From contig CAVUVH010000034.1 in assembly GCA_963744735.1 (NCBI GenBank), positions 248,001-312,000 on the forward strand: a stretch of 64,000 nt of DNA, given 5' to 3'. The DNA is from RPQJ01 sp963744735. GTDB taxonomy: Bacteria; Pseudomonadota; Gammaproteobacteria; Steroidobacterales; Steroidobacteraceae. The notes beneath the pieces were generated by a model, which saw nothing but the letters and a program-made list of their open reading frames with translations, had not been told where the DNA came from and ran no database searches. Each line of letters opens with the position of its first letter. Positions within the stretch are counted from its first letter, which is position 1. A program made the translations under genes and the position numbers. Shown here one piece after another: positions 55,869-64,000 of this stretch.

Positions 55869-56713
55869 CTATCCGCACCCTGCTGGTCGACGACGAACCG
55901 CTGGCCCGCCGTGGCCTGGAACTGCGGCTGCGGGATGCCGCCGACATCCAGATCGTGCGTCAGTGCGCCAACGGGCGCGAGGCGCTCGCCGCCATCGCCG
56001 AGGAAGCGCCGGACCTGATGTTTCTCGACATCCAGATGCCGGGCATGTCAGGCCTCGAGCTGGTCGCGCAGGTGCCGCAGGAAAGCATGCCGATGGTCGT
56101 CTTCGTCACGGCATTCGATCGCTACGCGATCAATGCCTTCGAGGCGCACGCGCTCGATTACCTGCTGAAGCCCGTCGACGATGCGCGGCTCGCCGCCGCG
56201 CTCGACCGCGTGCGTGCACAGTGGCAGCAGCGCCAGGCCGTGGCGCAGCGCGAACAGCTGATGGCCCTGCTGGCCGAGGTCAAGGGCAACGGCGAGATCG
56301 CCGCCGAGCCGGCCACCACCGGCGTTGCGGACAGTGGCGCCGGTGCCGGCGGCACGCGTCGTTACGCGACCCTGCTGCCGATCCGCTCGGGCCGCGAGAC
56401 GCTGCGCCTCGACGTGGCGACGATCGACTGGATCGACGCGGCCGGCGACTACATGTGCGTGCACGCGGATGGCCAGACGCACGTGCTGCGGGCCACGATG
56501 AAGGAGCTGGAAGAAATGCTCGACCCGCAGGTGTTCCAGCGCGTGCATCGATCCACGATCGTCAACCTCGCGCGGGTTCGCTCGTTGCGGCCGCACCTGA
56601 ACGGCGAGTGTTTCCTCAAGCTGCAGTCGGGCCAGGAAGTGAAGCTGAGCCGCAGTTTCCGTGACAAGGTCGAGCTGCTGCTCGACCGGTCGGGTGTCGC
56701 GCCGCGCGCCTGA
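55865..56713 (+). CDS. LytTR-family response regulator
   Basis: A 282-residue regulator. The receiver domain has LLVDDEPLARRGLELRL, LMFLDIQMPGMSGLELV (phospho-Asp) and FVTAFDRYAINAFEAHALDY, then LLKPV. A Gly/Ala linker leads to the LytTR DNA-binding domain (IDWIDAAGDYMCVHADGQTH, RVHRSTIVNLARVRSLR). Controlled by the adjacent LytS-type kinase; the target promoters are unknown. Confidence 0.92.
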   Translation: MTIRTLLVDDEPLARRGLELRLRDAADIQIVRQCANGREALAAIAEEAPDLMFLDIQMPGMSGLELVAQVPQESMPMVVFVTAFDRYAINAFEAHALDYLLKPVDDARLAAALDRVRAQWQQRQAVAQREQLMALLAEVKGNGEIAAEPATTGVADSGAGAGGTRRYATLLPIRSGRETLRLDVATIDWIDAAGDYMCVHADGQTHVLRATMKELEEMLDPQVFQRVHRSTIVNLARVRSLRPHLNGECFLKLQSGQEVKLSRSFRDKVELLLDRSGVAPRA

Positions 56714-56740
56714 GCGCCGGGTTTCAGCTAGGATTGCCTC

Positions 56741-57073
56741 ATGCCCGGTCGTTCCCGCCGCCCGTCGACCCCGGATCGCCGCCGCGCCATCCTGCTGTGG
56801 GTCGCGCTGGTGGCCTTCTGCCTGGCTCAGGCAATCGCGTTCGCGCACGCCACGCAGCACGTGGGCAGCGATGCAGCCGGGCTGCCCGGCGATCACGCGC
56901 AGCTCTGCACGGATTGCGCGTCCGTGCTGCCCCTGCTGGCGGTGGCGGGCGGGCTCGGTGCGGCGCTCGCGCTGCTGCGCCCGGCGTCTGTCTTCTTTTC
57001 GTCCATGGGCGCCCGGCAGCCCGTCGACGCCGGTTTCCCCGGCGCCTTCCGCTCCCGCGCGCCCCCTCGCTGA
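56741..57073 (+). CDS. DUF2946-like small membrane protein
   Basis: A 110-residue protein. One or two hydrophobic helices (LLWVALVAFCLAQAIAFAHA, VLPLLAVAGGLGAALALL) flank a His/Cys segment, HATQHVGSDAAGLPGDHAQL then CTDCAS. The pattern fits small DUF2946-like proteins often found next to metal uptake genes; the His-x3-His and Cys-x2-Cys could bind metal. It lies at the head of the metal transport locus. Confidence 0.6.
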   Translation: MPGRSRRPSTPDRRRAILLWVALVAFCLAQAIAFAHATQHVGSDAAGLPGDHAQLCTDCASVLPLLAVAGGLGAALALLRPASVFFSSMGARQPVDAGFPGAFRSRAPPR

Positions 57074-57171
57074 TCCTCGCGACCGCTCGCGGTCGTTGTC
57101 CGAGCAAGGCTCCGACGCAGGCCCGCAAGCCTGCGCGCTGCCGCCATCCGTGGACTCATCGAGGATCGTAC

Positions 57172-58584
57172 ATGTCGAACACCTACCGGCCGTGGCTCGT
57201 CGGCATTGCCTGCGCTGCCATGTTCATTCCCGTGGTGGCGCGCGCCCAGACGGCTGACGAACTGGCGGCGTTGCGGGCCGAGATCGCGGCGCTGAAGTCG
57301 GACTATGCCAACAGGGTCGCCGCGCTCGAGGCGCGCATCGGGCAGCTGGAGGCGGTGTCTCCCGGCGTGCCTGCGGATGCCCCGGTGGCGGCAGTGCCGG
57401 CCGCCGATGTGCCCGCGCCTGCCGCCAGTGCGGGCCGCAGCGCGGCCTTCAATCCCGCCATCTCGGCAATCCTCACCGGGACGTACTCGAACCTGTCCCA
57501 GGACCCGGCGGACTATGCGATCGCAGGCTTCATCCCGGGCGGTGACGAAATCGGCCCCGGCGAGCGCAACTTCAGCCTCGGCGAGTCCGAGATCACGGTC
57601 TCTGCAAGCGTCGATCCGTACTTCTCGGCAAGCCTGACGGCCGCGCTCACGGGCGAGGGCGAACTGGAGGTCGAGGAGGCCTACTTCCGCACCACGGCGC
57701 TGCCCGCCGGGCTCTCGCTCAAGGGCGGCCGGTTCTTCTCGGGCATCGGCTACCTCAACGAGGTGCATGCCCACGCCTGGGACTTTGCCGACCAGCCGCT
57801 GGCGTACCAGGCGTTCTTTGGCGGGCAGCTGGCACAGGACGGCGTGCAGCTCAAGTGGCTCGCCCCGACCGACCTGTTCCTCGAGTTTGGCGCCGAGGCG
57901 GGCAACGGCGAGGCCTTTCCCGGTACGCGCGACAGTGGCAACGGTCTCAATGCCTACGCGCTGTTCGCCCACGTCGGCGGCGACCTCGGCGACTCGATCG
58001 GCTGGCGCGCCGGGCTGTCATGGGTCGATGCGGACGCGGCCGGACGCGAGTACGCCGACACCGATGCGCTCGGCACGGAGGTCACCAACGCGTTTACCGG
58101 GAGTTCGCAGACCTGGATCGCGGACGCCACGCTGAAGTGGGCGCCCGGCGGCGACGCGCGGCGCAATGCGCTGGAACTGCAGGCGGAGTACCTGAGCCGC
58201 GAGGAGGACGGCTCGCTCGCCTTCGACGTGGCAGGGGCCGCGCTGGATGGCGCCTATCGCAGCCGGCAGGACGCCTGGTACGCGCAGGCGACCTATCGCT
58301 TTGCGCCGCGCTGGCGTGCCGGCCTGCGTTACGACTCGCTGGATGCCGGCAATACGCGCATCGGCCTGGTGAGTGACGGCACGCTGGCGCAGGACGACTT
58401 CCCCCTGCTGCTGCCCGCGACGCCATCGCGCGTGACCGTGATGGCTGACTGGAGTCCCAGCGAGTTCTCGCGCCTGCGCGCGCAGTACGCCTGGGACGAT
58501 GCACGCGACACGGGCTCGACCGACGAGCAGTGGCTGCTGCAGTACATCTACGCCATCGGCGCGCACGGCGCGCACAAGTTCTAG
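57172..58584 (+). CDS. Outer-membrane beta-barrel protein of the metal-uptake locus
   Basis: A 470-residue exported protein. Signal peptide GIACAAMFIPVVARA, then a short coiled coil (ELAALRAEIAALKSDYANRV), a Pro/Ala linker and a strand-rich barrel: AISAILTGTYSNLSQD, NFSLGESEITVSASVDPYFS, LKGGRFFSGIGYLNEVHAHA. The last residues run YAIGAHGAHKF, with an aromatic last residue as in many barrels. The order coiled-coil then barrel resembles trimeric porins. Located directly upstream of a zinc-type binding protein, so probably a metal or chelate channel. Confidence 0.7.
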   Translation: MSNTYRPWLVGIACAAMFIPVVARAQTADELAALRAEIAALKSDYANRVAALEARIGQLEAVSPGVPADAPVAAVPAADVPAPAASAGRSAAFNPAISAILTGTYSNLSQDPADYAIAGFIPGGDEIGPGERNFSLGESEITVSASVDPYFSASLTAALTGEGELEVEEAYFRTTALPAGLSLKGGRFFSGIGYLNEVHAHAWDFADQPLAYQAFFGGQLAQDGVQLKWLAPTDLFLEFGAEAGNGEAFPGTRDSGNGLNAYALFAHVGGDLGDSIGWRAGLSWVDADAAGREYADTDALGTEVTNAFTGSSQTWIADATLKWAPGGDARRNALELQAEYLSREEDGSLAFDVAGAALDGAYRSRQDAWYAQATYRFAPRWRAGLRYDSLDAGNTRIGLVSDGTLAQDDFPLLLPATPSRVTVMADWSPSEFSRLRAQYAWDDARDTGSTDEQWLLQYIYAIGAHGAHKF

Positions 58585-58593
58585 GAGCACGCC

Positions 58594-59517
58594 ATGAGCA
58601 CTCAACTGTTTCGCGCCGCCCTGCTCGCGTGCGTGCTGGCCTGCGTGGCATCGCCGGCGCAGGCCGCGCTCAAGGTGCTGGCCACGACCGCCGACTGGGC
58701 CTCGCTGACGCGCGAACTCGGTGGCGACAAGGTCGACGTCTATCGCGCGACCTCGGCGCTGCAGGACGTCCACAGCGTCGAGGCGAAGCCGAGCCTGGTG
58801 GCGCGCGCGCGCACCGCCGACCTGCTGGTGGCCAATGGTGCCGAGCTCGAGATCGGCTGGCTGCCGGTGTTGCTGCAGGAGTCCGGCAACAAGCGCATCC
58901 AGCCCGGCGCGCCCGGTCACTTCGAGGCGGCTTCCGCCGTCAGGCTGGTGGACGTACCCGCCCGCGTCGACCGCTCGATGGGCGACGTGCACCCGGGCGG
59001 CAATCCGCACCTGCAGCTCGATCCGCGCAACATCGCGCTGGTGGCCGCTGCGCTGAGCACGCAAGACTCGCCGCGATCGACGCGCCCAACGCCGCCTATT
59101 ACCAGGCGCGCGGCAAGGACTTCCAGTCCCGCTGGACTGCCGCGATGTCGCGCTGGAACGCGCAGGCCGCGGCACTGAAGGGCGTCCCGGTGGTCGTGAT
59201 CCACCGCGACCAGCGTTACCTGTCGCTGTGGCTCGGTCTCGACGAACTCGCCGCCATCGAGCCCAGGCCCGGCGTGCCGCCGAGCGCGGGCTACCTGGCA
59301 GGGCCTGGTCAGCCGCCTGGGCGCAAATCCGCCACGCATGATCCTGCGCAACGCGTACAACGATCCCAAGGCGGCGGAATGGCTGTCGGCACGGATCAAC
59401 GCGCCGGTGGTCACGCTGCCGTTCTCGGTCGAGGGCACGCCCGCAGCCACGGACCTGTTTGGCCTCTTTGACGACACGCTCAACCGGCTGACCGCGGTCG
59501 TTGCGAAGGCGAAGTGA
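58594..59517 (+). CDS. Metal ABC transporter substrate-binding protein (frame-disrupted)
   Basis: A 307-residue periplasmic binding protein of the ZnuA/TroA cluster-9 type. Signal peptide LLACVLACVASPAQA. LKVLATTADWASLTRELGGD starts the mature fold, and VHSVEAKPS and MGDVHPGGNPHLQLDP carry metal-binding His. No His-rich loop is present. Two compensating breaks near 59060 and 59305 (extra G) leave the natural end FDDTLNRLTAVVAKAK. It likely delivers Zn or Mn to the adjacent permease. Confidence 0.85.
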
Positions 59518-59520
59518 CGT

Positions 59521-60300
59521 ATGCCTGAAGTCCTCTCCAACCTGGGCATCCTGTGGCCGGCAGCGATTGCAGGCCTGCTGGTCGTGCTGTCGCACGTGCC
59601 GCTGGGGCAGCAGGTGCTGCGCCGGGGCATCGTCTTCATCGACCTGGCCATCGCGCAGGTGGCGGGCCTCGGCGTGATCGCGGCGCAGACGTCCGGGCTG
59701 GAGTTGCACGGCTGGCAGACGCAGGTCGCCGCCGTGGTGGCCGCGCTGCTGGGTGCGCTGCTGCTGACCTGGACCGAGCGCAAGCGCCCGGAGGTGCAGG
59801 AGGCGCTGATCGGCGTGCTGTTCGTGCTCGCCTCGACGGCGCAGATCCTGCTGCTCGCCAACGATCCGCACGGCGGCGAAGCCCTGAAGGACCTGCTCGC
59901 CGGCCAGATCCTCTGGGTCTCGACCGAGCAGTTGCTGCGGGCCGCTGCGCTCACCGCGCTGTTCCTGGTGGTCTGGTTCCGCTGGCGCGATCGCCTCGGC
60001 ACGATCGGGTTCTACGTCGTGTTCTCGGTGATGGTCACCACCTCGGTGCAGCTCGTCGGCGTCTACCTGGTGTTCACGACGCTGATCGTGCCGGCGCTCG
60101 CGGTCTACCGGCACGCGCGCGGCAGGCAGCTCGGACTGGGCTACGCACTGGCGTTCGGCAGCTACCTCGTCGGTCTCGGTGTCTCGCTGTTCACGGACCT
60201 GCCGTCGAGCCCGGTGATCGTCTGGGCGATGGCCGTGCTTGGCATCCTGCTGCACCTGACGGCGCGGCACGGCGACGGAAGCGCAATCCGGCCTGCATGA
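59521..60300 (+). CDS. Metal ABC transporter permease (ZnuB family)
   Basis: A 259-residue inner-membrane permease with seven or eight helices. VPLGQQVLRRGIVFIDLAIA and QVAGLGVIAA form the ABC-3 signature; LLAGQILWVSTEQL and VTTSVQLVGVYLVFTTLIVP are also typical. It starts 3 bases after the binding-protein stop. No ATP-binding subunit gene lies nearby, so the ATPase must come from elsewhere. Confidence 0.88.
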   Translation: MPEVLSNLGILWPAAIAGLLVVLSHVPLGQQVLRRGIVFIDLAIAQVAGLGVIAAQTSGLELHGWQTQVAAVVAALLGALLLTWTERKRPEVQEALIGVLFVLASTAQILLLANDPHGGEALKDLLAGQILWVSTEQLLRAAALTALFLVVWFRWRDRLGTIGFYVVFSVMVTTSVQLVGVYLVFTTLIVPALAVYRHARGRQLGLGYALAFGSYLVGLGVSLFTDLPSSPVIVWAMAVLGILLHLTARHGDGSAIRPA

Positions 60301-60409
60301 GGGTTAATACCCAGAGCGGCCAGTGCAGCACACGATCGGGTCGGAAGTGAGCCCCAGTTACGGTTGACCGAGCCCATCGGCAGTATCCTTGAAACGAGAA
60401 GCGCGGAAC

Positions 60410-61177
60410 ATGCGACCCGAAGAACCCATCTCCAACGTCATGACCGATGCCGTGGTCGTGATCGAGGCCGATCGCCCCGTCAGCGAGGCGCTCGCATGCT
60501 TCCAGCAGTACCCGATCCATCACCTGCCGGTGGTGCGTGGCGGGCGCCTGGTGGGGATGCTGAGCTCGGCCGACCTGATGAAGCTGGAATTCTTCGCGCC
60601 GCGGGGCGCGGCCGAGCGCACGCAGTTCCTCGACACGCGGTTCAGCATCGACCAGCTCATGCGCGCGCCGGTGGCGAGCCGCGGGCCGCGCGCAAGCGTG
60701 GCCGAAGTGGCCGGCGCGATCATCGACGCGGGCGTGCATGCCATGCCGATCGTCGACGAGGACGACCGGGTGCTCGGGCTGGTCTCCACCACGGACCTTA
60801 TCCGTTCGCTGCTGCACGGCCCGCCGCGGCGCGGCAATGGCGATCTCAAGCACGGCAGCGAGGCGCCGCCGCAGGACGAGGCGCCGGAAGGGCGCTCGTA
60901 TCACCGCCGACCGACCGATGCAGAGTATGCCGTCGCGCTGCAGACAGCAGAGCTGCTGCACGTCGAGGCGCGTGACCCGAAGTTCCTCGGCAAGTCGCTG
61001 CTGTACCTGGATCAGCGCCGCGCGTACCTGGAAAAGGTGCTCGTGCGTGCCGATCGCTTCCTGGTGGCCGGGCAGGACGAGCACAATCACGCGCAGCTGC
61101 TGAAGGCGGTGCTGGCGGCCAAGCGGGCCGAGGAGCACGCCACCGGCACGACGCGCGTGCCGTTCCCGCTGGAATAG
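60410..61177 (+). CDS. CBS-domain protein
   Basis: A protein of about 255 residues. Two CBS domains: NVMTDAVVVIEADRPVSEAL to HHLPVVRGGRLVGMLSSADL, and DQLMRAPVASRGPRASVAEV to VHAMPIVDEDDRVLGLVSTT. The C-terminal part (EYAVALQTAELLHVEARDPK and LYLDQRRAYLEKVLVRADRF) is helical. CBS pairs bind adenosine nucleotides; the output is unknown. ATG at 60410 preferred over a TTG at 60389. Confidence 0.8.
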   Translation: MRPEEPISNVMTDAVVVIEADRPVSEALACFQQYPIHHLPVVRGGRLVGMLSSADLMKLEFFAPRGAAERTQFLDTRFSIDQLMRAPVASRGPRASVAEVAGAIIDAGVHAMPIVDEDDRVLGLVSTTDLIRSLLHGPPRRGNGDLKHGSEAPPQDEAPEGRSYHRRPTDAEYAVALQTAELLHVEARDPKFLGKSLLYLDQRRAYLEKVLVRADRFLVAGQDEHNHAQLLKAVLAAKRAEEHATGTTRVPFPLE

Positions 61178-61190
61178 AGCAGCGGTGCGC

Positions 61191-63238
61191 CTAAAGCCGC
61201 GCGGCCAGGCGTGAGCCCTGGTCGATTGCGCGCTTGGCGTCGAGTTCGGAGGCCACGTCCGCGCCGCCGATCTTGTGCACACGCTGGCCGGCGTCGAGCA
61301 GCGGCTGGTACAGGTCGCAGAGCGGTTCCTGTCCCGCGCAAAGCACGACCTGGTCGACCTCGAGGACGGTCGGCTGCGCGTGTTCCGTGCCGAAGCTGAT
61401 GTGCAGGCCGCGTTCATCGATGCGCTCGTAGTTCACGCCGCCGATCATCTCGACGCGCTTCATGCGCAGGGCTGCGCGATGGATCCAGCCCGTGGTCTTG
61501 CCAAGCCCCTTGCCGAGCGGTGCGGCCTTGCGCTGCAGCAGGTAGACCTGGCGCGCAGGCGGCACGGGTTGCGGCGCGGCCAGGCCGCTGCGCGCCTGCT
61601 CCGGATCGGTGACACCCCATTCACGCTGCCATGCGGCGAGGTCGAGTGCCGTCGAATGGCCGCCGGCCACCAGGAACTCCGCCACGTCGAAGCCGATGCC
61701 GCCGGCGCCGACGATGGCCACCCGGGGCCCGCACGCGACGCGGCCCATCAGCACGTCCGCATAGCCCAGCACACGCCCGCTGGCGCGGTGTTCCGCGGCA
61801 CCCGGGATGTCGGGGATCGCGCGGCACGACGCCCGTAGCCAGCACGAACTCGTCGTAACCGCCCTGGCGCAGCAACGCAGCATCCGCCCGGGTGCCGAGT
61901 CGCAGGTTTACGCCCGGTCACCTGCAGGCGCCGGGCGAAATAGCGCAGGGTCTCGGCAAACTCTTCCTTGCCCGGCACGCGTCGCGCCAGGTTGAACTGC
62001 CCGCCGATCTCGGCGGCGGAGTCGAACAGATCGACCTGATGGCCGCGCTCGGCGAGCACGGTGGCGCAGGCGAGTCCGGCCGGACCGGCACCGACCACCG
62101 CGAATTCGGCTGCTTCTGCGCCGGCTCGTAGCGCAGTTCGGTTTCGTGGCCAGCGCGCGGATTGACCAGGCACGAGGCGATCCTGCGCTGGAACACATGA
62201 TCGAGGCAGGCCTGGTTGCAGGCGATGCAGGTGTTGATCTCGTCGGCGCGACCGCGAGCGGCCTTGTTGACGAACTCCGGATCGGCCAGCAGCGGTCGCG
62301 CCATCGAAACCATGTCGGCGTCGCCGTCGGCGAGGATCTTCTCGGCCACGTCGGGCGCGTTGATGCGATTGGTCGCGCACAAGCGGGATGCCGACCTGGC
62401 CCTTGAGCTTGCGCGTCACCCATGCGAACGCCGCGCGCGGCACGGAGGTCGCGATCGTCGGCACGCGGGCTTCATGCCAGCCGATGCCGGTATTGATGAT
62501 GGTTGCGCCCGCGCTTTCGACCGCCTGCGCCAGCTGCACGACCTCGCTCCAGTCGCTGCCGTCCGGCACGAGGTCGAGCATCGACAGTCGGTAGATCAGG
62601 ATGAAATCCGGCCCGACCGCCGCGCGCGTCCGCCGCACGATCTCCACCGGCAGGCGGATCCGCTGCTCGAAGCTGCCGCCCCAGCGGTCGTCGCGCCGGT
62701 TGGTGTGCGCGGCGATGAACTGGTTGATGAAATATCCCTCGGAACCCATGATCTCGACGCCGTCGTAACCGGCCTCGCGCGCGAGCACCGCGCAGCGGAC
62801 GAACGCGCGGATCTGGCGTTCGATGCCGCGCTCGCCGAGCGCGCGCGGCGTGAACGGCGAGATCGGCGCCTTCAGGCGCGACGGCGCGACCGCGAGCGGG
62901 TGGTAGCCATAGCGTCCGGTGTGCAGGATCTGCAGCGCGATGTGGCCGCCGGCCGCATGCACCGCCTGCGTCAGCGGACGGTGGCGCGCCGCGGCCCGGC
63001 GCGTTGCCAGGCGTCCTGAAAACGGCGCCGCCCAGCCCTCGATGTTGGGGGCAAAGCCGCCGGTGACGATCAGGCCGACGCCGCCCTGCGCGCGCTCGGC
63101 AAAGTACGCCTGCAGGCGGTCGAAATGCCGCGGGTCATCCTCGAGGCCGGTGTGCATGGACCCCATCAGCACCCGGTTGCGCAGCTTGACGAAGCCGAGG
63201 TCCAGTGGTTCGAGCAGGTGCGGGTACGGCGGCGTCAT
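61191..63238 (-). CDS. fadH: NADPH-dependent 2,4-dienoyl-CoA reductase (frame-disrupted)
   Basis: An enzyme of about 680 residues that reduces 2,4-dienoyl-CoA in unsaturated fatty-acid beta-oxidation. The N-terminal FMN/TIM-barrel has EPLDLGFVKLRNRVLMGSMH, YFINQFIAAHTNRRDDRWGG and MVSMARPLLADPEFV. The iron-sulfur cluster is in NTCIACNQACLD. The C-terminal FAD/NADPH domains have FAVVGAGPAGLACATVLAER and RVAIVGAGGIGFDVAEFL. Frame breaks lie near 62385, 62115, 61912 and 61815; each is a single base. All domains are present, so the gene was probably functional. Confidence 0.85.
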
Positions 63239-63248
63239 GCGCGATCAC

Positions 63249-64000
63249 CTAGAGCAGCCAGCGGCCAACGTAGTAGGCCAGTGCGGCCATGATCGCCGCG
63301 GCCGGCATGGTCACTATCCAGGCGATCACGATGTTGCCGGCGACGCCCCAGCGCACGGCGCGCGCGCGGTGGGCCGAGCCGACCCCGACGATCGCGCCGG
63401 TGATCGTGTGCGTCGTCGACACCGGGATACCGAGGCCCGTGGCCAGGAACAGCGTGATGGCGCCGCCCGTCTCGGCGGCGAAGCCGCCCACCGGGCGCAG
63501 CTTGGTGATCTTCTGGCCCATGGTCTTCACGATGCGCCAGCCGCCGAACATCGTGCCGAGCGCGATCGCGATGTAGCAGCTCACGATGACCCAGTTCGGC
63601 GGCATCGCCGCATCCCTCGCCGTGACGCCGGCCGAGATCAGCAGCAGCCAGATGATGCCCATGGTTTTCTGCGCATCGTTGCTGCCGTGGCCGATGCTGT
63701 AGGCGGCAGACGACATGAGCTGCAGCCGGCGGAACCAGCGATCGACCTTGCGCGGCGCCGCTCGCAGGCAGATCCACGACACGGCGATCATCAGCAGTGC
63801 GCCGAGCGTCATCCCCAGCAGCGGCGAGACGAAGATGAAAGTCACGGTCTTGACCAGCCCCTTGACCACCAGCGGGTCGGTGCCGGCCTTGGCGATCGTC
63901 GCGCCGACCATGCCGCCGATCAGTGCGTGCGAGGAGCTGGACGGGATGCCGTAGTACCAGGTGATCAGGTTCCAGGCGATGGCGCCCAGCAGCGCGCCGA
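63249..64000 (-). CDS. Inorganic phosphate transporter, C-terminal part (5' end outside window)
   Basis: The C-terminal 250 residues of a PiT-family phosphate permease. Repeated Pit motifs are seen: WYYGIPSSSSHALIGGMVG, SIGHGSNDAQKTMGII, GWRIVKTMGQKITKL and ETGGAITLFLATGLGIPVST followed by TTHTITGAIVG. Multiple membrane helices are evident. The start lies beyond the right edge. It is low-affinity proton- or metal-phosphate symport by family. Confidence 0.9.
   Translation of the reverse strand, partial: GALLGAIAWNLITWYYGIPSSSSHALIGGMVGATIAKAGTDPLVVKGLVKTVTFIFVSPLLGMTLGALLMIAVSWICLRAAPRKVDRWFRRLQLMSSAAYSIGHGSNDAQKTMGIIWLLLISAGVTARDAAMPPNWVIVSCYIAIALGTMFGGWRIVKTMGQKITKLRPVGGFAAETGGAITLFLATGLGIPVSTTHTITGAIVGVGSAHRARAVRWGVAGNIVIAWIVTMPAAAIMAALAYYVGRWLL

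Noticed and set aside
60305..60320. Small palindrome GGGTTAATACCC after the permease gene
   Set aside because: Arms of four bases are too short to distinguish from chance.

Overview
The window is 64 kb of a high-GC bacterial chromosome, most likely a gammaproteobacterium of the Xanthomonadales/Steroidobacterales type. This is inferred from the gene content: a PA0069-family radical SAM gene behind an E. coli-type SOS box, hrpB, long-form nadE, a hutU-hutI-hutG cluster, a LytS/LytTR pair, dacB-HIT-acs, and Cfa beside DUF1475. No rRNA, tRNA, prophage, IS element or CRISPR array was seen. Both edges cut genes: ilvA on the left and a pit-type phosphate transporter on the right.

Layout. 1-12 kb is mostly housekeeping: ilvA end, a glutamine amidotransferase, a multi-PAS histidine kinase, two hydrolases, DUF2238, DUF885, an MFS carrier and the SOS-boxed radical SAM gene. 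12.1-25.7 kb is the most interesting part: eleven tightly packed, often overlapping co-directional genes. They encode four lipoproteins (one with twelve 18-bp repeats), a transmembrane kinase-TPR protein, an FHA-like/PEGA/formylglycine-enzyme-fold protein, a small exported protein, a TolQ/ExbB/MotA-like channel, an actin/Hsp70-fold protein fused to FHA, and two vWA proteins. Both vWA proteins begin with the same Asp-containing transmembrane segment, which resembles that of ExbD/TolR. Together they look like an envelope machine powered by proton motive force and controlled by phosphorylation. I do not recognise a named system with this composition. A convergent TPR protein with a TonB-C-like end follows.

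27-38 kb holds Cfa/DUF1475/MEMO1, nadE, an MBL hydrolase with DUF502, dacB, HIT and acs. A 475-bp gap at 37.75-38.23 kb carries two copies of a large hairpin element. 38-49 kb holds DUF456, hrpB, an NlpC/P60 lipoprotein, an HhH protein, a hydrolase, threonine aldolase and a thioredoxin lipoprotein. 48.6-52.7 kb is hutG-hutI-hutU, with a third hairpin copy between hutI and hutU and a palindromic repeat inside hutI. 53-61 kb holds a nuclease, a Cys-rich secreted protein, the LytS/LytTR pair and a metal-uptake locus (DUF2946-like, outer-membrane barrel, binding protein, permease, but no ATPase). The window ends with a CBS protein, fadH and pit.

Data quality matters. About 30 single-base frame breaks interrupt otherwise well-conserved genes, and most are repaired by removing or adding one base. 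They look like assembly or sequencing indels. Such genes are annotated here as single loci spanning all reading frames, with the break positions given.
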